Origin: Leucocoprinus leucothites
Taxonomy: Eukaryota > Basidiomycota > Agaricomycetes > Agaricales > Agaricaceae
DNA length: 64,000 nucleotides
Direction of reading: 5' to 3'
Assembly (NCBI GenBank): GCA_013368445.1
Contig: JAACJO010000014.1
Span: 620,001 to 684,000, forward strand
The translations under genes were made by a program, and so were the position numbers. Below, piece by piece: positions 11,832 to 22,407 of this stretch; within the stretch, counting starts at the first letter, position 1, and each line of letters begins with the position of its first letter. The notes below the pieces were generated by a model that was given only the letters and a program-made list of their open reading frames with translations, ran no database searches and had not been told where the DNA came from.

Positions 11832-13561
11832 ATGACCGAAAGAAGTAGCAGTCTCATAGAATGCCCGTCTAGGACATTAAAAGAGATCAAGGCCGCTATT
11901 CCTGCCAAATATTTTGTGCGGGACACACGCAAAGGAGTTTACTTCCTCACTCGTGACTTCTTGCTTGCTGCCGCTGCTTGGTCTCTCGCTCTTCGGATAG
12001 ATCCATTGTTCAAGGAGCCGAAAGCAACAGGGGCTCATAGTTCTTACTTCTTTTTAGAGTCCGTTCGATGGCTGGCCTGGTGTGCTTAGTAGGTTTTGTA
12101 ACCACAACAAACGCCTTGATAAGTACTAAAAACTCTTTCTTCAGCTGGTGGTTTCAAGGGCTCATATTCACTGGTATTTGGGTCATCGGACACGAGGTAA
12201 TCACAAGATCCCCTAATTCTCCGCAAATTCGAATGAAGGAACTGATGTCTTCTCACTTCAGTGTGGACATGGTGCTTTTTCCGATCACAAGCTTGTCAAC
12301 GACTTGGTCGGTTTTGTAGGCACAGTCGCTTGAAACTAAGATAAATATATCACTGACTTTGATTGATGTGTTATCATTAGGTGACACACACATTCCTGTG
12401 GACCCCGTATTTTAGTTGGAAGTTTTCCCACCATCGCCACCACAGCAACCATGGTTCGATGGAGAGGGATGAAGTCTACGTCCCCAAAACTCGTTCTGAC
12501 CTAGGGCTGCCCAACGCAACTGACCCTAAGCTTGACTACGAAGAGATTTTCGGGGATACACCAATCTACACGCTGTTCATGTTGATCCGGCAACAACTCT
12601 TGGCTTTTCCTGCGTACCTCCGTAAGTCATCTTTCATTTCCCTTCTGCGAATTCCGGTACAGAATGAATTCATATCTGTGGGATCTATTTTTGCAGTTTT
12701 CAATGTTTCAGGGCAGAAAACATATCCCAAATGGACTAATCACTTCGATCGTAAGTAGAGGATTCGCAACAAAACCCTGATCTTCTTTGATTGATCTTCT
12801 CGTCTCGACATCTATGTTATAGCAAACTCCATTCTATTTACGCCCTCACAACGAAACGCCGTTCTGATATCTAATGCTGGCATTGCGTTCATGGCTTTTG
12901 CGATCACATACGCGATCAGGCTCTTCGGCATCGCAACTGTGATCAAATACTATGGGATTCCGTGGCTCCTCGTCACCCATTGGTGTGAGTTAGCTATTTT
13001 TCTCTCACTGCGGATATCCGTTGCTCAACCTACAAATCAGTTATCATGATCACGTATCTACATCATACAGACCCTGTCATTCCCCATTACCGAGGAAAGC
13101 AGTGGAGTTTCCAGCGCGGCGCTGCCGCCACGGTGGACAGACCAATTCTTGGCTGGCAGGGGCGGTTTTTTCTACACGACGTCGCCCATTTCCACGTCAT
13201 TCATCACGTAGGAATTTACGGATAGCGCTTCATTAGACGTGGCGGCTCACTCATACATTCCCTGATCCAACAGTTTTTCCCCAAAATGCCATTCTATCAC
13301 ACTCCCGACGCAACAAGGCATCTGAAGGCATTCCTTGGAGAGCATTATGTATCTGATGAAACACCAGCCTTCAAGGCACTTTGGCGAAATTACAACTTCT
13401 GCCAGTTTGTTGAAGATGAAGGTTCGTTGAGTCTCGTGCCTTCCAAACTGGCTAATGACAATAATGACCTCATCATACCTGTAGGCGATGTCCTATTCTA
13501 CCGAGACCGGCGGGGGAAAGCCGCTCGTAGGCCTGAAACAAAAGGGCCAAGGGGTAAATGA
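11832..13561 (+). CDS. Membrane fatty-acid desaturase (Delta12/FAD2-like), paralogue 2
   Basis: Nine exons (11832-12088, 12145-12196, 12262-12315, 12381-12621, 12697-12750, 12823-12984, 13041-13207, 13274-13421, 13485-13561) give 403 aa. Histidine boxes are HECGHGAFSDH (split by the intron after HE), FSHHRHH, and HVIHH just before the intron at 13208. Conserved segments SMERDEVYVPKTRS and TYLHHTDPVIPHYRG align with paralogue 1. The last intron (13422-13484) is 63 nt with no in-frame stop, so retaining it would add 21 residues; I chose splicing because paralogue 1 continues directly EDEGD. The start at 11832 (MTERSSSLIECPSR) is the nearest ATG to the conserved part. An upstream in-frame ATG at 11781 exists, and the usual family N-terminus is not seen. 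Confidence 0.85.
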
Positions 13562-13912
13562 AGGAAAAGTAATCCACATCATGTAGTACACATTTTACCG
13601 TCCATGAACCGTCCTGGAGATGTCACCGTGGGCGGCCTGCAACCAAGTAATTTACGGTCGCAATAATCAGCTTGCCATGTGCCATAGTTTACCTTTCCCC
13701 AGGAATGCAACGAAAACATTACCTTGAGTCTATTGATTTGACACGAGACGTTACGACTTGAAGCACCTGTCACTCAGTCCGAGGCCCTGGCAAAAGCAGC
13801 TCGGCAGCTTCGGAGTTGGGAAGGCTCAAAATAACAAGAGCAAACAAGATTAGATGTTCGCTTTATTTTTCCCTTCCTCCAACTCAAACATAATCACTCT
13901 CAGTCTTATTCT
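13562..13912. other. Intergenic region and DUS3 promoter
   Basis: About 350 bp between desaturase 2 and DUS3, both on the + strand. A T-rich and C/T-rich stretch (13861-13911) precedes the DUS3 start codon. No other feature is seen. Confidence 0.5.
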
Positions 13913-16671
13913 ATGGCCATGGTAGTGGATTACGTGGAGGGAAAACCAGTGGCAGGACCTGTTACGTGTCCACCTGGAACTGCCCCCGTTAAAGCAGAGT
14001 ACTCGGCTTTTCAACGTCCGAGAACAACTTTCTGATGACGGTTTCTCTGGTTTTGTAGATATCTGATTTCGTATACTACACAGAGCCTTCCTGATGATGA
14101 TGCAGCGGAAGGCTCAACGAATACTACACGGAGAAAATCTGACAGCCAAGATAACTACCAAAGAAGCACCGGTCCTCAGAGGAAACATATGTCCAAGGAG
14201 GAAAAGAAGGCGACCCGGGGAGCGAACAAAGGTCGGAGATTTGGGAAGACCAGAGATGAAGTGGATTTGTGTTGGAAAATTGCTAATGGGTCAGATTGCG
14301 AATATGGAGAGTGAGTTCCCCGTCGATATAGAGACAAAAACTCAGTTGAGCTGAGGGACGTCCAAATGAATAGGAAATGCCGATTCTCCCATGACGTTCC
14401 TGCATATCTTGCCGCCAAAAACCGTGATCTTCGAGTTCCAGAGACCTCGGAGATAAAAGATAGCGCCCCTTTCATTGAGATTAGCCGGCCTGTCAGTAAA
14501 CCTCATCCAAGCCATCCTTCATTGGACTTGGGTACAACATGCCCCGTGTTCGCTGAAACTGGTGAATGTAGGTAAGCATTGCATATAACAGCTACAAGTT
14601 AGAAGCACCATCCATCATTAACACTTTTTTCAGATATGGTTTCAAGTGCAGGTTTCTGGGGGCCCATGTCCGCCTAGATGGAGAAGGTATTGTGGTAGTC
14701 GGAGACGAAGACAAAAGGGCTAGGGCGGCCCTCACTGCAAACGAGTTGAATTTTGTGAGCAATGATGTGTTGAATTCTTTGCGAACGAAAAAGGTCAGAT
14801 TCACGATGCTCCAATTTCACCGACTAAGCAAGGTTATAGTACCCTCTCCCATTGACCGCTGTTTATCTCGAAGAATTGAAGAGCTCTGAAGGGGATAAGG
14901 GGGCATCTACTGTGAAAAGTGATTCCGTCGTCTTGGCTGAGCCAGAACAAGATCTAGACAGTGTTATGTCTGCACTCGAAAAGCCCGAACCTGTGCACTC
15001 GAAAGTGGAAAAGCTTATTTCAGAGCGAACAGGAAACCTTAACGAGCCTGAAGGCGGAGCTGATGTCCCAATGAGATTTCGCGAGAAGAAAAGACTACGA
15101 TGGGCAGGAAAAACATGTGTGCTGACTTACCCATTCTCGTGTGTGGAGAAGTCTAAATCTACTTTCTAGATCTTGCTCCTTTGACTACTGTTGGAAACCT
15201 CGTAAGTTTTGGCATTCCTCGGCTGCCGATGCTCTCTGACAATCGAGGTAGCCCTTTCGGCGGCTTTGTGTGGCTCTCGGGGCTGACATTACATGTGGCG
15301 AGAGTAAGATTTCTCATCCGTTATTCACGCATTAAACTGATATTCAATGTAGTGGGTCTTGCTAACTCCTTCCTGGCGGGATCAAAAGAGGAATGGTCAT
15401 TGGTGCGTAGGCATCCATCAGAGAAAATATTTGGCGTCCAGGTGGCGGGAAACAAGCCTGCAAACTTAGTGCCCACCGCGGAGGTCATCGCCAAGGAGTT
15501 AACGGGAGGCATAGATTTTGTGGACGTGAATTGTGGATGTCCCATTGATCTCGTATTCAAGCAAGGGAGCGGATCTGCTCGTGAGTCTCCTTTATGAGTT
15601 GATCCATTGATTGATTGACGGATGGGGGACTATGAACGCCGTAGTTATTGATGCCCCTGGCAAGTTGGGCAAGATTATTGTTGGGATGAACAAGGTTCTT
15701 GGGGAGATACCTGTAACGGTGAAATTGAGGACTGGTGTCAAAGATGGGAAAAATACGGCTCATAAGCTCATGCCTCGGATCGCACCCTGGGGTGCATCTT
15801 GTTTGACTGTGAGGCCTCCACTCGGTTATCTTGAGCTTGTACTCATAATCGACAGTTACATGGAAGGACCAGGCAGCAACGATACACTCGCCTTGCGGAT
15901 TGGGACTACATCCGGCAATGCGTTGAAGCGGTTCGGGCCCAAGAGGAGGAGGAAGATCGTGCGTGCAAGCTCAGATAATTGATTTCTCCTTATTGACAGC
16001 CATACAAGTCCCTCCTATACCTATCTTTGGCGGAGGAGATTGTTTCTCAGCTCATGACTACTACGACAAGCTTGAGCACTGTAAGGTCGATGGCGTTATG
16101 GTGGGACGAGGAGCCCTCATCAAACCATGGATCTTCACTGAGATTAAAGAACGTCGGGAGTGGGATATCAGCGCGCGGGAAAGATTGGATCTTATCCGAG
16201 ATGTGAGTCTGAGCACTACAATTTTGAAAACTGATAGCCCATTCTAACCCGTATGACTTTAAGTATGCGAATTACGGTCTCAGGCGCGTCACTTCGGCTT
16301 GTTGTTATTCCTCGACTGACTTCTTTTTAGTCATTTCGGCTCTGATACCGCCGGTGTGAATACAACAAGGCGATACCTGTGCGAAGCTTTATCCTTCCAG
16401 TATCGTTACATCCCCACCGGGCTATTGGAGCATCTGCCTGGGCGAATTAACGACCGAGCCCCGGCTTTTCGTTGCCGCAGTGACCTCGGTGAGTCAATGA
16501 GTAACCTTAATAACAAGGAAAAGACTAACACTTGGAACCGAAGAAACTCTTCTCTCGAGTGGAGATAGTAGAGACTGGATCAAGATATCAGAGATGTTTT
16601 TGGGACCTGCCCCTGAATCCTGGGTATTTGTACCCAAGCATAAAAGTAACTCATACGAGAGCCAAGGTTAA
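13913..16671 (+). CDS. DUS3: tRNA-dihydrouridine(47) synthase 3
   Basis: The enzyme reduces U47 in the variable loop of cytosolic tRNAs with FMN and NADPH. Fourteen exons give 683 aa: 13913-13998, 14059-14310, 14374-14571, 14634-14793, 14840-15116, 15170-15201, 15252-15303, 15353-15580, 15645-15808, 15856-15958, 16009-16202, 16264-16283, 16331-16488, 16544-16671. The N-terminal half has two CCCH zinc fingers ([36 protein letters not shown]), a Dus3 hallmark. The catalytic TIM barrel follows with [17 protein letters not shown], the active-site cysteine in [20 protein letters not shown] and IPIFGGGD. Exon 12 is only 20 nt and its downstream intron (16284-16330) must use a GC donor to keep frame. 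All phases agree, so the gene appears intact. Confidence 0.92.
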
Positions 16672-16960
16672 AAATTTGAAGGGCGTGAGTATGTAATATA
16701 CTGGTCATTGTATCGATAGACCCACTATTCAAGTGATGAGTGGTGGTGGAAGCTTAATGTAATTCTGCCATGGATTCAATTCAGCTCGGAGCTGAGCGCC
16801 GGGCACTAAGCCAACTTAACGAGATGGTGTTGTGACGCGTTTGCATCAAGCTTTATCAAATGCGATGACACTGGAGTGCAAGGTCATCATTGTCACTCCC
16901 ACTTTCTGCGATCTTCCTCAGTTACATTGATACCCTTTTACTTGGCAGTACCCAAGCAAC

Positions 16961-19486
16961 ATGCAACCAGCGCCTTACGTACCCCCGGAGACCACGGAAG
17001 AAACTGGACAGGTCGACTTCTTGCTGGGGATGATGGGCGGCTCCATGAGCCGGAAAGAAGCTTTGCGTGTTTACCGTAAACACGAGGGGAATGTATCGAG
17101 AGCGGTGGATGCAATAATGAATGGAGACAAGGGAGAGGATTACAATTGGGAAGAGAACCAGTCAACTACGCCGCCAGGGTACTCGCAATCCACTCAACAA
17201 ATTGGTCCCCAACCCCTCAAACCGTCGACCACGGTAATTGATCTTACAGGCTCAGATGATGAACTTCAAAGAGCCATGGCCATGTCCCTGGAAACTGAAC
17301 CTACATTTGGACCAAGCAATCGTCCCCCGGATTCGAATTGGGCAGTGGTTCCTACGAATGTGAGCTGTTGACACGTTCTACCCCGAAGACCGATGATCTG
17401 AAGCGGGAATTAGCAATCAGGAGACAATCCCGCCTTGTCCAACGAGGAAAAGTCATACAATGACGCGATCCAGGCGAGTCTGGAAGACTTCGCATCAACG
17501 AACGAGTCGGACTTAATGCCAATCAACAATGTTCGGGAAGGTGGAAGGTTTGCGATCAGCTTACCTCCCCGTGAATCTACTGACTTCTCGCGCTCTTTGC
17601 TACATAGACCGGTGGCCTTGAGATCAGAATCTGCCTCACTGGCGTACGCCGCGCTCGTGCGTTTCATATCATGCTCTGCTGCAGCTTGGCTCAACGTTCG
17701 TCGTGCCCTTAGTTCATTCAAGCGCTCTTCTCGGTTCCGCAAGTCAGAGAGCGCGTGGCTAACATAGCATTACCCGACATCAGTCACGATATTCCACGAG
17801 AGTCTCCAGGCAAGTGTGCTATATTCATCAATACAACACCTAACAATAGCTTCACAGAAAGGGCAGTATGGAACTTGGTAGAGGTCTTCGTAAACATGGA
17901 TCTGGCCCAGCTCGCTGTTATCATTGATTCTGAAGTCTTGCCATCGCTCATGGCCCAACCTCTGGTAGATCACAGTGCGGTCGGCAATAGGACTTCTGGT
18001 AAATACCACGTACTTCTCACAACTTTAACTTCACTCATTCTTATCTTTGTCACAGATTTTGCAAAGACAGTCGCAGATGTTATTGAAAGCAATCTAGGAC
18101 CTCAAACAGGTGATGAAGATGATCACTAGTAAACGATATAGTTGCTGGCCCTCAAAATATGTTTACTCACAAATTCTCTAGCCCCCGGTTGATGCATTTC
18201 ACTCATGGCCGCATCGAATTACACCGTCGCATGCCTGCTGGGAGAAGGTACTCCAGTGACAGCCACGCCGTTCTAGTCGAGTTTGGAAACGAGAAGATTC
18301 CCTACACTGACCTTATCTCCTGTCTCTCGGGTACCCTTTCTTCATGGACGGACACAGGGTCTTCACATGATGTTATTGTCCAGCCCTCGGAAGTGTTCTG
18401 CTTTCACTTACAACGCCTTGTAAATGAAGCTGGGAAGTATAGCGTGGAGCCGTTCACCTTTCCTAAGTTCATCTACTTGGATCAATTTCTACTTGAAAAT
18501 CTAGATCTGGCTAACAAAATTCGGGTCGCCGAAAGGAGGATACTGGACGAAATCTCGGAGTTGTCGGCGATGAAGGAAGGTTTAACACGACATAACGTAC
18601 GGGATCTCTTATGACATATCGGTGGCAAACGACTGATATCCGCGACAGAATCGAGATGTCATCAAAGACCTCGAGGGAACTCTACATTATTACGAAAACG
18701 TTGCCGAGCCTGGTGATGATTTTGAACGCGCCGAAACTCTGAAGAAGACGAAAGCAAAGCTTCAGAATGTTGTTGCAAGCATATCTCGGAAGGTTGAAGG
18801 TATGTTTCTAAACGGTTGATGTTGCTCTTGAGCCGATCCTCCCATATAGCGATTGACTACAAGATCGAGAAACTTCAGACAGAAGTAACGGGCATTTACG
18901 ATATTCCAGAGTTGCAGCAACACCAAGTGCGTCTATCGCTATTGATGGTCAGAACATTGCTGATACCGTGCTTCCGGGCGGTCAGTATGACCTTCGTGCT
19001 GTCTTGATACACACAGGGCTTCCAGGAAGAAAGCAAATTTATTCATATGCTCAAGATACCAATGGAGTTTGGTGGAAAACTGTTGACTATACCATAACGG
19101 AAGTGAGCACATTCCCTCCGTACTTGACTTTGGCAAGATTTGACGGCCCCTAGGTTCCAGAAGAGACTGTCTTCTCTGATCCGACGGGTTTGCACCTAGG
19201 CGCTGGACCGTACATGTTGATATACAGCCGCCACGTCGAGAAAGAGGACCTTGCCGTGCCCCAGTGGCCCCGGATTTTTACGGTCAGCATGGCCCATGGA
19301 GTAAAAAGGTGAAATGCTGACTCTCGATGACAGGAAAGTGTGGAACAGCACAACCAAACATTCCTCTCCCGCCTGCCGCCGGAGGTTGTCGCCAAAACTG
19401 GGATAGTAGTTGAAGAAGCAACTCCTCCGCCTCCATCTTCTTCTCCAGCATCATCACAGACAAGTAGGCGACTGAAGTCAGATTGA
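16961..19486 (+). CDS. USP25/28-like protein with UBA, SIM and UIM elements; catalytic residues absent (pseudo-deubiquitinase)
   Basis: Eleven exons (16961-17359, 17414-17656, 17713-17809, 17858-17998, 18056-18128, 18182-18596, 18649-18799, 18850-18926, 18986-19102, 19154-19282, 19334-19486) give 664 aa. The order is a UBA-like helix set (DFLLGMMGGSMSRKEALRVY), a SUMO-interacting VIDLTGSDDE, and UIM-like DELQRAMAMSLE and SYNDAIQASLEDF. A peptidase-C19-like domain with a coiled-coil insert follows. The same order is known for human USP25/USP28. At the Cys box the chain reads LRSESASLAYAALFIQALF where active enzymes have GNTC, and at the His box GRKQIYSYA replaces GHYWAY. An Asp (KTVDYTITE) remains. 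It is therefore probably a ubiquitin/SUMO-binding scaffold and not a protease. Intron 3 is GC-AG with the consensus GCAAGT donor. Confidence 0.82.
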
Positions 19487-19726
19487 ACTCATGAATCCAT
19501 ACGTGCTGAGAGCGCCCTTAGGTCGACGATCGACCGACCGTCAGAGCACCTGTATCACTAGCGACTGACGTAATGTGTTTGTACGCACCCTTGGAATTAA
19601 ATATTTGCCACCTTTAGAATTAACGTCAATAATTAACCTTTTTGTATACGTACTTCTTTTCCCCGAATCTCCAAGTCCTTACTTATCACTGCTTCCCATT
19701 TACTTGTTGACTCGTCAAAGTTTCGC

Positions 19727-21411
19727 ATGGTTTCTGCAGATAATCTGAACCTCGATGTCCTTGAAGAAATCTTCTCTTACCTTCCCCATGGTCCAACCCT
19801 TGCCTCGATTGCATTGGTCAGTCGGTCATTCCTAGAGGCGGTAGTTCCTCGGTTATACGCCAGCATCTCTTTTCACCTACGACACGCGAAATGCTATCCA
19901 GAGGTAAGCCTTGGCATCGTGCAAAGTGTGGTTTATTCAACACTCTGTTCGGAACGGTTAGGCTACGACTCCCTTTGGTGCAATCCTGTCGCATCCTGAC
20001 CTCGCTACATATGTTCGCAACGTCGGTGCGATCGAAACGTGTTCCTGGAGATGGGTCGTTCTTACTTTGACTGCCTAGAAATACTGGAGATGCCAAAATC
20101 CCAGAAGGCAAACAAGTTGATCCATAATGCCACGTTTATGCGCGAATGTACCACCGCCCTCAAGCTTTGTCATAACCTTAGTTCATTCAAGATGACAGTC
20201 TCGGGAGCGGCCATTCACTTCTTTCCTTGCATCATCGACAAGCTGCGGCTAGAGAAATTATGGCTACACGCGAATCTTACACCAATGCAATCGGAGAGTC
20301 TTCTTAGCCTCCCTTCATTAAGATCATTAGAACTTCAGGCCGGCTCCTGGAGTGTAGCGGACATTCTGCCGAAGTGGATTCAGACGAGCTTGCATCGATC
20401 ACTGAGGCATTTGACACTCTATGTTCGTCTTACCCTTCCATGTTTTCTTCCATGTTCACCGACCATTCTTGATTCCAGATGATGACTGATCTCAATGAAG
20501 ACGTTTTGGAGAGTGCACTCCAACAGTTGCCCGAACTACGCGGGTTACATGTGATCGGTTGCCCAAAAGCTGATCATAATTGTGTTTTGCGTGTAGCACG
20601 ACATACCCCTCTTCTGGAGAATCTATCTATCTCGACTTCGGTTTGTTGTCCCGTTAATCAGGTACACAGTGATCCTGTTGATTCTGATCAAACTTTATTT
20701 TAGGAAGTGAACAAGATTATAGGCCTACCACCTTCTGAGCTCAGCTGTATCCGGAACCTTGCTCTGGACTCCCGATCACCCGACACTCAGGAAATCATAT
20801 CTGCTGTCCTTCAATACCTACGGGTTACTTATTTCCCATTAATATCGTTTAAACTTCGGGTCTCGCAAAAGAAAGTTGTGATTCCCTTGGACCTCATCAA
20901 GAATCTCGTAGAGGTCTATGGTCATAGTCTTCAGCGACTATCATTCTTGGATTGCGATGTTCAGACCAAATCGATTAGTCACATCTGCAAAAATTGTCCT
21001 AGACTTGAGCGACTAGATGTTGCTATACCTATGAAAGAACTCGTGAGCTTAATTCCTTCGTTCATAATAATTATTGATGTCGCGCCAGGGTTCCTTCGGG
21101 AAGGCATTGTCTCATGCGAAGAGCTTGCGGACTATCGTGGATGTAGATCATCATGTTCAACACGGGCCAAGGACCAATCTCACATCTGACAATGTTGAGT
21201 TTTTCATGAACTATGCTCCTAACCTGAAGACGATCGTAGATGGAAACCGGGTCTGGACGGTAGGTTTTGTACACGTCATCCTGGGCATGAACTGAAAGTC
21301 TGTTGACTTCCCCAGCGCCAGCGAACGCAAAACAACTTATTCCCTGTCAGTCTCGAGAGGAAACAGACCCGAAAACTTGGGACTTACTGGTTCCTACCGC
21401 AAGAGGTTTAG
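19727..21411 (+). CDS. F-box / leucine-rich-repeat protein
   Basis: Seven exons (19727-19903, 19962-20054, 20105-20422, 20479-20661, 20704-21042, 21089-21259, 21316-21411) give 458 aa. Residues 7-45 form an F-box (LNLDVLEEIFSYLP...ALVSRSF...VVPRLYASI), expected to bind Skp1 in an SCF ubiquitin ligase. The rest contains irregular leucine-rich repeats such as KLRLEKLWLHANL, LPSLRSLELQ and LPELRGLHVIG that would select substrates. Such genes are numerous and variable in mushrooms, so the substrate cannot be guessed. All exon lengths are multiples of three. The intron at 20055-20104 is needed to step over a stop codon. Confidence 0.8.
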
Positions 21412-21813
21412 TCTGATGCCGTTCACATAGCTTGTTCTAGTCGGATTTACGCTCCGACCGAACCCTCTTTACCCCATCTGCACACTGCGATTGTAATACG
21501 ATGACACTCCGCACTCGGAGATACGCTGACGTGTTGTTGATATGATATAATGATAATGCTTTCTATACAACGCTGAATGATCTAATGCTACACATGTAAA
21601 CAAGAACTGCACTTCTTCCAACATTTTGCTCTACTCCGAATGCCCGATTTTAGGCACAATCTTACAATGCCATGGACGCTAGGCATCTAATTTTGCTAGC
21701 TACCGTCTCAGTTTTGAGGTTGAGGGCATCATGGCGAAATCACCGTTGCCGAGAAGTGTAACTCCTCCGACGGCACCAGCCAGCCCAAGAAAGAAGAGAT
21801 GGTTACCCATCTT
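21412..21813. other. Intergenic region between convergent genes
   Basis: About 400 bp between the 3' ends of the F-box gene (+) and the mitochondrial-type small gene (-). It is AT-rich around 21540-21620. No gene or repeat is seen. Confidence 0.5.
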
Positions 21814-22407
21814 CTAGAGAGCATTCATCAGCAAACTCTGGTCTTTGCATAAGCGTAAATTCCTCACCCCTCGTTGGCCCGATGGTCTATGAGAGTATCG
21901 TGACAAACGTGCTGGACCTTCGAACATCTCTATCAAGAGATCTGGAGTGTTATATGCCACGGCGGGCGTGTGGTGTCGTCTAGTTTGCCTCGAGGAGGCT
22001 GGTGCCGAGTTCAATGCTTGCTCCACGCGCCGTTGAAAGGCAAGGGGTAGATTACGTGGTCGAGCGGGGCCGTCAAACATAATGGGAGTAGGAAGATTGG
22101 AGGGAGGTGGGCGTCGTGGCGGTGAAGCGAGTTTTACTGCAGGTGCCGCTTTTTGTGGCCGCTGTCGAGTCTGTGATACTGAGTCAATGAATTCAGAATT
22201 TTCGCCCAACCGTGAGGGAGCGTCGAAGATGTCAAAGATTGGGGCGAGAGTGATTTCCTCAGGCTCATCCGCTGCTAGAGCTGGAAGAACAGTGGCCCGG
22301 CTTGGTGCCGAAGAATGAACAAGCCGTAATCGCGAAGAAGACGATGAGGAGGCTACTACTCTATCACGAGCACTGCTGCGGATGATAGTAAGTGCCTGGC
22401 GCATCAT
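21814..22407 (-). CDS. Hypothetical protein with mitochondrial-type presequence and repeated F-[DE]-[GA]-P-[AS]-R motif
   Basis: A single uninterrupted frame of 197 aa starting MMRQALTIIRSSARDRVV. The first 40 residues are rich in Arg and Ser and lack acidic residues, which suggests a mitochondrial targeting peptide (RLRLVHSSAPSR, with a likely cleavage region). Three spaced copies of a short motif follow: IFDIFDAPSRLG, IMFDGPARPRN and IEMFEGPARLSR. The spacers are Pro/Ser/Arg-rich. I do not recognise the family. It is intronless in a window where nearly every gene has introns, which could reflect its small size or retroposition. Confidence 0.55.
   Translation of the reverse strand: MMRQALTIIRSSARDRVVASSSSSSRLRLVHSSAPSRATVLPALAADEPEEITLAPIFDIFDAPSRLGENSEFIDSVSQTRQRPQKAAPAVKLASPPRRPPPSNLPTPIMFDGPARPRNLPLAFQRRVEQALNSAPASSRQTRRHHTPAVAYNTPDLLIEMFEGPARLSRYSHRPSGQRGVRNLRLCKDQSLLMNAL

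Noticed and set aside
17657..17764. A continuous frame through 17764 in the USP-like gene (ending ESAWLT)
   Set aside because: Splicing 17657-17712 restores the conserved ALFIQALFSVPQVRERV and the long downstream frame; the unspliced reading stops.
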